DNA from: Gonocerus acuteangulatus
Taxonomy: Eukaryota; Arthropoda; Insecta; Hemiptera; Coreidae
Direction of reading: 5' to 3'
DNA: 64,000 bases
Assembly (NCBI GenBank): GCA_946811695.1
Contig: OX328126.1
Coordinates: 86,962,424 to 87,026,423 of the forward strand
This document shows positions 10,379-21,958 of this stretch, piece after piece; within the stretch, counting starts at the first letter, position 1; every line of letters begins with the position of its first letter. The notes under the pieces were generated by a model, which was not told where the DNA came from, did not search any database, and saw only the letters and a list, made by a program, of their open reading frames with translations. The translations under genes were made by a program, and so were the position numbers.

Positions 10379-12085
10379 TCTACTACATATATATTTGTCA
10401 AATACCACTCACTCACGCACTCACTGACCTATCATCGCCCAACCGTAACCACATGACAGAAAAATTTGAAATTTTGCATGGGCGCTCCCTTTAGAACGTA
10501 AACACTGACTAAGAAAGGAATTTTTGATATTCGAATTTTTAAGTATTTTTAGAGGAGAGTGAATTTTTGTTTGTATAGAGAGCAGGCAAACCAAGGCAGC
10601 AAGCGTTGCTAGGACAACAGGTCAGCTGTTACCGTACTGTATATATTTCATAATATTATTTCTATTTTATCTTCATTTCAACTACGATGGCAGACCGTGA
10701 ATTACTAGAAATAAAGGTAAAAATGAAGTTTCACGCCTTCAAAACCGATTTCTTTCAAGTTTTGTACGATAACGTATTTTGATGCACTAAACACGAATAC
10801 GATTAAAAAAAAACTTTCGCATTTAACTAGGAAAGAAGTTATTAAGCACTAAAGTTCACTGTTATGCAGGTTATGAGAGCTAATGTAAACAAACTAAATT
10901 TGTCAACATGCGCATGCGCGGGTATAGAAAAGTTCGTAATAAGGAAGTTTCATTGAAATTTACCATAAATTATCTAAATTCATCAGCAGTTATTTATTCA
11001 CAATCATTTTTTTAAATAATGAAACACTCTTCACATTTCTTGTTTCGTTCATGAAAAGTATTATATAACAGAAATCCCTTAATAATTAGCTAATGCCTTT
11101 ATAATTATCGTTCTAATTCGCCCCAGTCAATCCAACTCGCTAAAATTAATAGAATTCTATTAATTTTAGCGAGTTGGATTGACTGGGGCTTTGTTATCTT
11201 CTTGAGCGAGCGTAGCGAGCGGAAACGCATAGTACGTATGCCCTTAAGCGACAGGTGACGACGGGTGAGGATGCCATTAAAATTAACAATATTTTTGAAT
11301 AAATGGTTTCTGAACATTTCAAATGAGAGTTCTCTGTTTCCCAATGTTACATATCTGCGCATTCGCGTGTTTACAAATACGCTGTTGGCGCCTAGTTTTA
11401 TAACCTTCCTAACTTTAGTGCTTAATTCTATTAATTTTAGCTAGTTGGATTGACTGGGGTTTTGTTATCTTCTTGAGCGAGCGTAGCGAGCGGAAACGCA
11501 TAGCATGTATGCCTTAAAGTCGTCATGTATGCCTTTAAGTCGTCATTTATGCCTTAAAGTCATGTATGCCTTAAAATCGTCACAAATTTAGTTGTTTACA
11601 TTAGCTCTCATAACCTGCACAACAGTGAACTTTAGTGCTTAATAACTTCTTTTCTAGTTAAATGCGAAAGCTTTTTTTTATCGTATTCGTGTTTAGTGCA
11701 TCAAAATACGTTATCGTACAAAATTTGAAAGAAATCGGTTTTGAAGGCGTGAAACTTCATTTTTACCGAAATAAACTGTGATTTTGTCCCTGACAGAGTT
11801 TACTTTTTACCTGGTGATGGTCTATCCGTGGTAATAATATCCCAAACTCTTAAACTCCTGTTATTGGTAACCTGTAGATAACGGGTTATCTCTTGGTTAT
11901 CTGTTTCTTGACACTGGCCCGGAGCGCCCCAATGTCCAGAAACATTATACTTTGATTACTTAACAATTGACGGAAACCGTGCTACAATAAACTGCACACA
12001 ATTATATACACAGTAGCGTTCATTTTGATGTTACATTATTTAACGTAATGAAATAACTACTTATTGCCGTGACGAAGCAGCAGGA
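10379..12085 (+). mobile_element. Family D Helitron, copy 1, interrupted
   Basis: It begins TCTACTACATATATATTTG, followed by the family hallmark GTCAAATACCACTCACTCAC. It runs to TTGCCGTGACGAAGCAGC near 12070, a damaged form of the 3' hairpin. It is interrupted by a transposon at 10716-11767. Confidence 0.65.
10716..11767. mobile_element. Foldback-type DNA transposon with ~190 bp TIRs
   Basis: Terminal inverted repeats run about 10716-10905 and 11578-11767, starting GGTAAAAATGAAGTTTCACG. It is flanked by the 8 bp duplication GAAATAAA (10708-10715 and 11768-11775). The uninterrupted target is seen in the adjacent family D copy (GAAATAAACTG near 12400). An inner perfect palindrome of about 70 bp centres on GAATTC at about 11155, and the GC-rich phrase GAGCGAGCGTAGCGAGCGG occurs twice. 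No transposase. An 8 bp duplication fits hAT, P or Merlin groups. Confidence 0.8.
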
Positions 12086-12862
12086 CTGTACATTTGTCAA
12101 ATACCACTCACTGACCTATCATCGCCCAACCCAAACCAGTTGACAGAAAAATTTGAAATTTTCCATGGACACTTCCTTTAAGATGTAAACACTAACTAAG
12201 AAAGTTTTTTTTATACTCAAATGTTTAAGTATTATTAGAGAGGTTTGAATTTTTAGTTGATTTTAGAGAGAGCATGGACGCCTAGGCAGCATGCGTTGCT
12301 AGGACGATGACAGTTCAGCTGTTACCGTACTGTATCTATTTCATAATATTATTTCTATTTGCGGTTCATTTCAACTATAATGGCACACCTTGAATTAATA
12401 GAAATAAACTGTGATTTTGTCCCTCATAGAGTTTACGCTATACCTGGCATCCGAGGTAATAATACATGTATCCCGAACCCTTGCACAGCCTCCTCACCCA
12501 TCAGCATCCCCAGACAGAACGCTTCTTGGTAATGCTCGCAAATATAATGGGTGTTTCCAAATGACATCTTGGAAACATAAATTTTTAAATTTTAACGTCC
12601 ATTTATTATTGGCAACGAATTTTAAACTGAACTGGTTCCTATAGATAACGGGTTATCTCTACGATATCTGTTTGAGCGCCCCAGTGTCAAGAAACATTAT
12701 ACTTTGATTACTTATCAATTGATGAATAACATATATTATAACGGGAACCTCGCTATAATAAACTGCACAAAATTATGTAGTAGCGTTAATTTTGATGATA
12801 CATTTTTTAACGGGATAAAATAACTACTTATCTGCCGTGACGAAGCACAGCTATTCAACTAG
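12086..12862 (+). mobile_element. Family D Helitron, copy 2, in tandem
   Basis: A second copy directly abuts the first. It starts in the ATTTGTCAAATACCACTCAC block (5' terminus truncated) and ends CCGTGACGAAGCACAGC...CTAG before T at 12863. It is the uninterrupted template for the transposon target site in copy 1. Confidence 0.65.
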
Positions 12863-13397
12863 TCCTATACAAGTATAAAACAATACACAGACAAGTACAA
12901 TGAACGAAAGAAACCATATATCTGAGAAAATATAGAAGTTAATGTTGCCCATGAATGCAACTATGAAATACAATTCTATTTGATTCAAGGAGAGAGCCCT
13001 GTATTTGTCGTTCTGTAATTCCAATACGGCTTTCTCCGGTGAAACCTTCTAGCTGAAATTGTCCTCCGCACAATAGCAGCCTTAGACAAATAGTTGAATA
13101 GTAGTAACTGAATTTACAATCACCAAGTGTTCGTTCGCCTTTGTTGGAAGAAACATAATTAGTCGGACATGAGACCTGCACATGATGGCGGTGCTCCTTT
13201 GTAGGGCGAAACAGCTTGAATCATTCAAAGGAAATTTTCTAATAGCTTATTTACAAGAGTCGATAAACCTGAATATTTTTGAGAATTCATACAAAAATCG
13301 ACATCCTAACAAATCAAAACATGTGACACTTAGGCAGAAGATCATTTCGCTATTAAATTTATTGGAGACTTTTCACAAATTACAGAACCCGACATGA

Positions 13398-13772
13398 AAC
13401 AGGTTACACGTACTCAATAAATGGCAGGCTGAATGGTTATCTTTGAATGAAAACAAGCTTCGGGAGATAAAGCCATTCATAGCAAAATGGAACTCCAGCA
13501 ATAGAACCTGCCGGAGAGATGAAGTAGTCCTTACAAGACTTAGAATTGGACATACACTACTAACTCACTCTTACTTAATGACAAAACAAGACATACCACT
13601 ATGTACAGAATGCAATAAGACATTAACACTAAAACACTTACTAAAAGACTGCAGGATACGTGAAAACATCAACATGCCACATGATATGTACGAACTTTTG
13701 ACAGATGGTAGCCCACACATATCCATTATTTTACATTTTTTAAAACAGATAAACATGTACGAGCAAATTTAG
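13398..13772 (+). pseudogene. I-like non-LTR element, 3' end of ORF2
   Basis: After a stop at 13395 the frame reads NRLHVLNKWQAEWLS, then NENKLREIKPF, VVLTRLRIGHTLLTHSYLM, and a cysteine/histidine cluster (C..C...HLLKDC). This is the C-terminal zinc-binding tail that follows RNase H in I-clade ORF2. It matches the tails at 58348-58680 and 19982-20300, so three different copies of one family are present. Everything 5' of this is missing; the 3' UTR probably runs to the AT repeat at 13921. Confidence 0.8.
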
Positions 13773-13918
13773 AAAACCTTATACTAATATGTTTCACCAT
13801 TTATTAAATTTTATTTGTACAAAATGGACCGAAAAGATCGAATTTTAGTTTACTGAAAATAATTTATTAAATTTACCACCTTTTTGTTTATAATTTTATA
13901 GCTGACGTTTTATGTTTT

Positions 13919-13991
<73 letters not shown>

Positions 13992-13995
<4 letters not shown>

Positions 13996-14145
13996 AGCGG
14001 TTATCAGATAACCCCCAATGTTAAGTGTATAGGATTTACAACTTACAAGAATGAATTGCAGTTTTCAATTGCGAGAGAACACTTAATAATGTTTTATTTA
14101 TTTTTTTAAAACATGTGTTTTTTTGGGGGTTATCTGATAACCGCT

Positions 14146-14149
<4 letters not shown>
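13992..14149. mobile_element. MITE with 25 bp TIRs in an (AT)n tract
   Basis: The TIR reads TTGTAGCGGTTATCAGATAA (13992 onward), mirrored at 14124-14149. Both flanks are long (AT)n runs (13921-13991 and 14150-14200), consistent with a TA target as used by Tc1/mariner-type transposons. The 105 bp interior is non-coding. Confidence 0.75.
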
Positions 14150-14202
<53 letters not shown>

Positions 14203-14761
14203 TTTTTGCCATTCTTTTTAATGTTTCTAAATTTGGATTTTTAGATCTTTTAATTTTTTTGCACCCTAGGTGTTTATAGAGCAAATCGCCCTGTTGCGGG
14301 CTCTGAAATCAAAAAAATAAATTATAAATCGTTTCAGAAATAAGTGTCAATGATTTTCGTGAACCGGAACATAAGTCATTAAATAGTATAATAAACACGA
14401 GTAGGTGAGATGGAAACCCCGTCCGTTCCACAGGAAGATATTTTTCAGGAAGCTAAAAATACCCAAAACAATGTCTTGTAGAGTGGCAAGATAAACTTTT
14501 TTTTCTCCTTCGAAAGGTACAGCTTTATCTACAGCTTTGTGGTATAGTTCAACATGTGCTGCAAAATAGCGTTAACATATCTACCTTTTAGAATCTAATG
14601 CCATCTCAATTTTACAAAAAAATCGAGGGACCGAGTTTTGCACCTCGCCTCCTCCAATGTAACGTACTGCTCGGTATTCAGCGTTTATGTAGTATAAAAC
14701 AGCATTCAAATCGGTCATTCGTTCGAAATTACAATTCCAGATTCGAGATTTGTATGAAAAA

Positions 14762-15427
14762 CTAGCCGTTACCCGTGGCGTGCCATGCTACGCCTACTTT
14801 CTGCGTATAGAAAAGCCTAAATAAATTAGACACCAAATAAGTATTATTAAAATCTAATAACACGAATCTGTAACTGTTATGAACCCGTGGCCTCCCAACT
14901 ATGAGTCCTAGACGACTTTGACCTAACCTATAACACCCCCTGTATCAAGGCATACATGTATACCAAGTTTCGTAAAAATTGGTCTAACGGTGTGGATTTG
15001 TATAAGGGACAAACATACAGACAGACTGCTGGTAGATTTTTTCGACCTAGCCTACGGCACTCCCCAGATTAAGATCTACCTGTGTACCGAGTTTAGTCAA
15101 AATGGGACGAACGGTGTGGATTTGTATAAGGGACAAACATACAGACAGACAGCTGGTAGACGTTTTTGACTTAGCCTACGACACTCCCCAAATTAAGATC
15201 TACATGTGTACCGAGTTTAGTCGAAATCGGACGAACGTTTGGATTTGTATAAGGGACAAACATACAGACAGACAGCTGGTAGATTTTTTTGACCTAGCCT
15301 AGGAGATTTCTCGTATCAAGACCTACCATTATTCCAAGTTTGGTCAAAATCGGTCAAACGGTGTAGATTTGTATAAGGAACAAACAAACAGAAAAACAGA
15401 CAGACACGTGATTTTTATATATATAGA
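14762..15427 (-). mobile_element. Family A Helitron, copy 2
   Basis: A complete element on the minus strand: 5' TCTATATATATAAAAA ends at 15427 after A, and 3' GGGTAACGGCTAG ends at 14762 before T. It holds three to four tandem units of about 118 bp, each with GTGGATTTGTATAAGGGACA. Confidence 0.8.
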
Positions 15428-16010
15428 TGAAGAACTTAATGAATGTTAGTAACCTTTTCATTAATTTCTCTCAAAAAGCCGGGACTAGGAACTTCTGACG
15501 AAATCAAATCTTGCGAAATCATTGGACAGTCCAATCAAGATTTTTAAGAAATTTGTTATATTTTATAATGTTCTATTTTTTCTTATCGGGGATAAGTTTT
15601 AAATTTTGAGATATTTATTAAAAAAATCGAAAGTTCTAAAACTATTCATGGATTTTAATGTAATTCGTTATTATTTCAATATTTCTTCTTATTCAAATAT
15701 AACCCAAATTATTATGCTAATTTGCATGAGTGTAGATCATGACGAGAAATGCTAGAGTCCCTAAGATGTAGCGGGCGTACCTAAATTCTGATTGCCTTCA
15801 TATTGGGCTGACTTCATTCGCCGTGTTTCATATCTACTGCAAGTCCCCCGTACATCCGTCCTCTGAGCATACTAGGGGTCTCTCGGTGTTACGCATAATC
15901 CATTATCAGTACTCTGCAGTAAGATATTACATGTTTTCTGATGTTAACAAATTAAGCAGTACACCTCATCAACCAGTGTCCCTCTCTAATTCCATGATGA
16001 TTTGTTGCAG
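15428..16010. other. Intron sequence before Gli exon
   Basis: No repeat or RNA recognised. It ends in the acceptor TTTGTTGCAG (16001-16010). Confidence 0.4.
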
Positions 16011-16157
16011 GAGTGAAGACGGAACTGAAGAGCCACTACCGAGGACACAAGATGTCCCTTTGGCTTAACCTCATTCCCCAGCTTCATCAGCCAGGTCTGG
16101 AAGAGCTCAGCATGCGGCATCATCACTTCCAAGAAGAGGGGGCACAATATTACGACG
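16011..16157 (+). CDS. Gli: Gliotactin exon (end of cholinesterase-like domain)
   Basis: A 147 bp exon, acceptor TTTGTTGCAG and donor GGTAAGG. With the leftover G of the previous exon it reads GVKTELKSHYRGHKMSLW, then LNLIPQLHQPG, then a His/Glu-rich linker ending QYYD plus one base. 'KSHYRGHKMSLWLNLIPQLH' corresponds to the conserved C-terminal helix of the neuroligin/gliotactin ectodomain (in neuroligins, a DHYRA..-W-L-PHLH pattern). Phase in and out (2 bases completing, 1 base leaving) agrees with both neighbours. The next intron is 9.35 kb and contains two long satellites, a Tigger and LINE fragments. Confidence 0.88.
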
Positions 16158-16577
16158 GTAAGGAACAGTTCATTAATGCCAGATTTACCTTTTACCATAA
16201 TTAAATAAAAGATCTTTTACCTTAATTCTTAGTGTTAAATGGAAACTAAACCAGATCTACCGGCTACGCGATTCAATGGAACAACATTTGGTTTAAGTAA
16301 TGTCCCTCTGTCTAGACAGAAGGCTAAGCAAGAATACGGAGAACATCTCTATTCCAAAAACTCACTATGATGGACGCAAGAAGCTCACATGACATGATGA
16401 CACTCTTTCCTCGCAATATACAGGACGAGAACGACAGAGACCGGGAGACAGGGAGAGAGACAGAGAGAGGGAGATGGTTCTAAACGAAGTAATGGACCCA
16501 TCAGTTTCGATAAGCCGCCCTTTTATCGGAGGGCAAATTACTTTTTAATGATTCCTCTAGGCCCCGCAGCCCTAGCG
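16158..16577. other. Intron start, purine-rich
   Basis: Contains a GA/GAGA-rich tract near 16425-16475. No other structure seen. Confidence 0.4.
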
Positions 16578-17230
16578 GCACCATCTAGAGGAACCTCCTT
16601 CACTCCCTCCTATCCCTACACCAGCATCTAGAGGCACCACCTTCACTACCTCCTGTCCCTACAATAGTATCTAGAGGCACCTCCTTCACTCCCTCCTATC
16701 CCTACACCAGCATCTAGCGGCACCTCCTTCACTCCCTCCTAGCCCTACACCAGCATTTAGCGACATCTAGCGGCACCTCCTTCACTCCCTCCTATCCCTA
16801 CACCAGCATCTAGCGGCACCTCCTTCACTCCCTCCTATCCCTACACCAGCATCTAGCGGCACCTCCTTCACTCCCTCCTATCCATACACCACCATCTAGC
16901 GGCACCGTCTTCACTCCTTCCTATCCCGACACCAGCATCCAGCAGCACCTCCTTCACTCCCTCCTATCCTACACCAGCATCTAGCACTATGTAGAGGCAC
17001 CGCCTTCACTCCCTCCTATCCCGACACCAGTATCTAGCAGCACCGCCTTCACTCCCTCCTATTCCTGCGCCAGCATCCAGCGGCACATCCTTCACTTCCT
17101 CCTATCCCAACACCACCAGCGGCAAGTCCTTCACTCCCTCCTATCCCTACACTAGCATCTAGCGATACCTCCTTCAATCCCTCCTATCCCTACACCACCA
17201 TCCATCACCATCTAGTTCACTGCCTCCTAT
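16578..17230. repeat. 43 bp minisatellite, about 15 degenerate copies
   Basis: The unit is built from CATCTAGCGGCACCTCCTTC, then ACTCCCTCCTATCCCTACAC, then CAG. Copies vary in length and base content, so the array is older than its 70 bp neighbour. Confidence 0.9.
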
Positions 17231-17640
17231 CCATACAGGGAACGACACGAGTAATCATAAACATGCTAATTAAAACGTCTGATGCTAATTAAGAATTATG
17301 TTAATTTTCTAGCGCAATGTTTACAAGGTGATACCCCGAGCGGCGAAGGTATAACGACTACAGAACGAGGATAATCCAGGAGAAAAGTGCCAGCTCTAAT
17401 TTGTCTCGAGATACTTACAGAGGAGATGGGTGGGGAGGGGATAGGAAGGGGGGGGGGATGTGTTAGAATAGAGGTCTTCATTGGAAGGAGAGGGGATGAA
17501 GAAGGTACAGTAGATAGCTAGTTGGAATTAGGTCTTGTTCCATCTTACACGAGCAGATTAGGCTTAGCCTCGCCCAAAATATCATCTTGTAATGTCTTTC
17601 TCTTTTTATGCTCAACTTCTTCTTCTCTCCTTTCTTTCTA
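17231..17640. other. Unassigned intron sequence
   Basis: Short G-run near 17448-17458. No gene or repeat family identified. Confidence 0.35.
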
Positions 17641-18622
17641 TCTCATTACGTACTTCCCTTACTATTTCTAAGGTAACCAGCAAAGGGTCATCCAGGAATA
17701 GGCTTTACTATCTCATTACATACTTCCCTTACTATTTCTCAGGTAACCAGCGAAGGTTCATCCAGGAATAGGCTTTACTATCTCTTTACATACTTTCCTT
17801 ACTATTTCTCAGGTAACCAGCGAAGGTTCATCCAGGAACAGGCTTTATTATCTCATTACATACTTCCCTTACTATTTCTCAGGTAACCAGCGAAGGTTCA
17901 TCCAGGAATAGGCTTTACTATCTCATTACATACTTCCCTTACTATTTCTCAGGTAACCAGCGAAGGTTCATCCAGGAACAGGCTTTACTATCTCATTACA
18001 TACTTCCCTTACTATTTTTCACGTAACCAGCGAAGGTTCATCCAGGAATAGGCTTTACTATCTCATTACATACTTCCCTTACTATTTATCAGGTAACCAG
18101 CGAACGTTCATCCAGGAACATTCTTTACTATCTCATTACATACTTCCCTTACTATTTCTCAGGTAACCACAGCGAAGGTTCATCCAGGAACATTCTTTAC
18201 TATCTCATTACATACTTCCCTTACTATTTCTCAGGTAACCAGCAAAGGGTCATCCAGTAACAGGCTTTACTATCTCATTACATACTTCCCTTACTATTTC
18301 TCAGGTAACCAGCGAAGGTTCATCCAGGAATAGGCTTTACTATCTCATTACATACTTCCCTTACTATTTCTCAGGTAACCAGCGAAGGTTCATCCAGGAA
18401 TAGGCTTTACTATCTCATTACATACTTCCCTTACTATTTCTCAGGTAACCAGCGAACGTTCATCCAGGAACATTCTTTACTATCTCATTACATACTTCCC
18501 TTACTATTTCTCAGGTAACCAGCGAAGGTTCATCCAGGAACAGGCTTTACTATCTCATTACATACTTCCCTTACTATTTCTAAGGTAACCAGCGAAGGTT
18601 CATCCAGGAACAGGCTTTACTA
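17641..18622. repeat. 70 bp minisatellite, 14 copies
   Basis: TATCTCATTACATACTTCCC...CATCCAGGAATAGGCTTTAC recurs every 70 bp. Two subtypes are interspersed (ending AGGCTTTAC or CATTCTTTAC), suggesting multi-unit duplication events. Confidence 0.95.
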
Positions 18623-18888
18623 GCCACACAAATTACCTGCTCATAACTGCTGTAATTATTGTTTCATTGCAATGAAATTTCGCTAAAAGATACATTCAGT
18701 TAACTATAAAATTTAACTTATAATTTGTACTTTAGAAAACATCACTACAAAATGAAGTTATTAATGTGTATCGGGGTTGTACAAAAATCATTCAGAATGA
18801 TGAGTAATGAATAAATCTATTATTTCATTATGAATAATTTTTCATTCATTATTCAGTAGTGAATGTATTTCCCAGCGAGGCAGTTTAA

Positions 18889-18991
18889 AAACGTTATTAG
18901 ATTTTAATATTACTTATTTATGATAATTTTGATTTTCTAGATGCAGAAAATAGGTTTAGCAAGGCAAGCCTGGTAGTTATTATTTACACAC

Positions 18992-19057
<66 letters not shown>

Positions 19058-19319
19058 AAAAGCTGTTACCAGGCTTGCCTTGGTAAACCTATTTTCTGCA
19101 TCTAGATAATCAAAATTAAATTAGAAATCAAATAAGTAATATTAAAATATAATAACGCAAGTCTGCAACTGTTTGGGTTTACAATTTCAAACCCGTAAAC
19201 TCCAAACAGTCCTCAACGATTTTGACTTAGGTTATGGCACTCCCCGTATCAAAAGGTACCTGTGTCCCAAGTTTGGTCAAAATCGGTCAAACGTCGTGAG
19301 TTTGTGTCAAAACAGACAG

Positions 19320-19322
<3 letters not shown>
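18889..19322. mobile_element. Two family A Helitron 3' ends head-to-head
   Basis: 18889-18985 reads toward the 3' end of family A, and 19042-19150 reads toward it from the other side. Between them lies (AT)n(GT)n. The right copy continues into the internal tandem units up to the (AT)n tract at 19323-19407. The pair forms a hairpin of about 100 bp arms. Confidence 0.65.
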
Positions 19323-19407
<85 letters not shown>

Positions 19408-19408
19408 C

Positions 19409-19515
19409 AAATTTAAATCAATGTCTCTTTTGTAACGCTTCAATAATAACGACATTACTAAATTGCGTTGACGTTTTTCTCCTAGCCGAATCCCAACTAT
19501 ACCTGTCTTCGTATA
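19409..19515 (+). repeat. Family alpha fragment without ribozyme core
   Basis: Carries the alpha tail TAGCCGAATCCCAACTATACC then TGTCTTCG at about 19480-19510, shared with 468-495. The hammerhead part is absent. Confidence 0.45.
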
Positions 19516-19981
19516 TTTCATTATTTATTTTGTTATTTTAAACTATTTAATGTTATTCCCTCCCCCCTCTGAATATTGTATCATCATTGCCCCAATCCAA
19601 TTATAATTTATGTACATATTTACTTATGTTTTATTTTATTATTTAGGACCACTAATAATATTTTTATTCGTTTTTATATGCTTTTGTTTTTTCTTTATTT
19701 ATATTTATATTTTTAGGTTAAATTTGTTTTTTTTTGTTTTTTTTTTTGGCTTTTTAATGGCATGTCAACCCTTTAAGGTCATTAACGCCATTCCTTTGAT
19801 TGATAATTATTGTTTAGAGATTACACATATACATAGATACACACACACACACACTCATATACACACATACATCCATACACGTACATATGCATATCAGTGT
19901 CATTTAGCCATGCTTACGGAGGTATTTTTAATTTAATGTGTAACTAAATTTTGTTGTATTGAATTTTTATATAAGGTTGAA
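19516..19981 (-). other. Probable 3' UTR of I-like element, AT-rich
   Basis: Lies downstream, in minus orientation, of the ORF2 remnant. It contains the block AATGGCATGTCAACCC (about 19756-19797) that is also found inside family B copies, plus a (CA)n tract at 19840-19880. Confidence 0.45.
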
Positions 19982-20716
19982 TTAAATTTTGTCAATTAAC
20001 TTCGAGGCATTTAAAAAGTTGAAAAGCCGCTCTACTTGATTACTATCGTCGCCTAGAATTTCATCTAAGGAGTCAGGTAGTTGGTGTTGTTCTTTTAGTT
20101 GTTCATAAGCACGGCAATTCGTTAGAATGTGTTTATCAGTGAGTAGCACATTGCATGAGCTGCAAATTGGCGGAGGTTCCTTTGACATGAGAAAGGAATG
20201 GGTGAGGTTTGTATGGCCAATTCTCATACGGGTTAACACTACTTCCTTTCTTCTTGTGCCATTTGTTGATGTCTTCCATGATTTAACACATCTCTTTATT
20301 TCTCTGAGTTTGTTTTCCCTTACTTGTTGCCAAACAGTTTGCCATGTATTCCAAATCAAGTCTTTCGAGTGGGCCATTAAATCAAATTTTGAAACTTTAT
20401 AGAAAGGCATACCTTCTCTAATTGCTTTCCTTGCCAAGGTGTCAACTTGTTCATTTTTATTTATTCCGCAATGTCCTGGAATCCATACAAATGTAACCTT
20501 TTGTTCCTTTAAATTTAGCTCGTAAATTCTTTTAAATATATTCACTATTATGGGATGCGATGAATATGGATCACCTATAGCAAGGAGAGCAGATAGAGAA
20601 TCTGTAAATATTGTTAAATGGGATTTTGTTGGAAAATTAATATTCAGGGCTTTGTCAGTTGTGTATGTTCGCTCTCCCAGCGATCTGCAGTAACTATACA
20701 GCTGAGCTACTAGCAA
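19982..20716 (-). pseudogene. I-like non-LTR element: RNase H and C-terminal tail
   Basis: An uninterrupted frame. It contains the second half of an RNase H domain (TIFTDSLSALLAI with a catalytic Asp; FVWIPGHCGINKNEQVDTLA with His and Asp), then ENKLREIK, VVLTRMRIGHTNLTHSFLM and a Cys/His cluster (C..C...HILTNC). It is a different copy from that at 58348 (clearly diverged residues) but of the same family. It is 5' truncated in the RNase H domain. The missing first half seems to lie on the opposite strand at about 20664-20725 (NYTAELLAIKF), suggesting a 5' inversion. Confidence 0.82.
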
Positions 20717-20981
20717 TTAAATTTGTTTATTGTTATTGTTTTGGGACGAAGTCCCAGAATAAAGTATTTTTATCATCATCACCATTATCATCAACAATAA
20801 ATTGATATACTTTAATGAAATTAGGCTGCAGGGAGGAGGTATGAAATATATCAAATCTACCAGAGAATCCCTTGATGTCGACATCCCTTGTCCCCTTGTA
20901 CATCCAGAGAACGGCACGAATTCCTAAACCGAGGATCAAGAGCAGGACTATTAGTTTGAAGAGATATATTACGGACTCCAA

Positions 20982-21694
20982 TTATTGTAATGTTGAACAG
21001 CGGACATGTTCAACATACAAGCTATGCACGCCATCTGCAGGCTCACGATGCAATTTACAGCTTGAATTAGTTACAAATAGCTACTACTAACACTCTCTAG
21101 TGGGAAATACACAAACTAATTCTGCACGAGTGCTCACTCTAATCTAAACAACTTTGTCATATTTCGCTTTGTGTTGTATCTATTTTCCGCTCTACTTATT
21201 CCTTCATAATCCATTTCACATCTCTCAAAATATATTTTCGAGCCATTTCGAGTAATTTTCTCTATAGGTAATATTGCATGGTTGGTATTAAAACAAACGT
21301 ATTAAAATGTTTTATTAATATATATATAAGATAAGTACTTTATATGAGAACTAAGATAAATAAATAATGAATATAAAGAAGTAAATAAAAATATATATAA
21401 AAAGTGTTTTTATTTTCTAGGTAAATTACATTTACTTTCTATTTAAAAATCCTATAAGATAAATGTATATCTAGAATATAAATTTAATCTTTTTAATGCC
21501 TGAAATGTTGTTTACTAATCGCAGAACGAAATATTTGTTGTTTATTTTTTGGAAGAAATATTTTTTTATAATATTGAGTCATTTAGCTATACTATATTTG
21601 TAAGATCTATAAAGGACTTGCATAGCTGTGAAATGTATATAGTTCTAGTAAGAGGAAGGAATTTTTTTTTTCGTGTATAGTAATCAGCTTACGG
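20982..21694. other. Unassigned AT-rich intron sequence
   Basis: No repeat, gene or RNA recognised. Confidence 0.35.
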
Positions 21695-21957
21695 GGCGAG
21701 TTTAACTCAGTGGACTGAGAGTCAGAGCACTGGACTAATATGCTGGAGGACATGAGTTCAAATCCCGAGCATAGTACTAAAGATTTTTATCTTCTAGTGT
21801 CTTCGTTCATGGGTTGAACTCGGCCTCCCTGACCGTCCCTAGGCCAATATAACCTTTATTTAATATATAAAAGGGTACGTGCAAAGGGGAAAATCAATCG
21901 GCCGAAGCATAATGGCCAATGTACCTCCCTAGTGTGCGGTTTGGTCATGAAACAGAT
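21695..21957 (+). mobile_element. tRNA-derived SINE-like sequence
   Basis: GGGGCGAGTTTAACTCAGTGG resembles a pol III A box, and GAGTTCAAATCCCGAG about 45 bases downstream a B box. Stems are too weak for a functional tRNA. A Tigger transposon interrupts it at 21959; the tail may resume after 22786. Confidence 0.5.
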
Positions 21958-21958
21958 A

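Noticed and set aside
20733..20981. Minus-strand frame with a hydrophobic N-terminal segment (KLIVLLLILGLG)
   Set aside because: No ATG at its start, an upstream stop, no recognisable family; could be an exon of a nested gene but there is nothing to support it.
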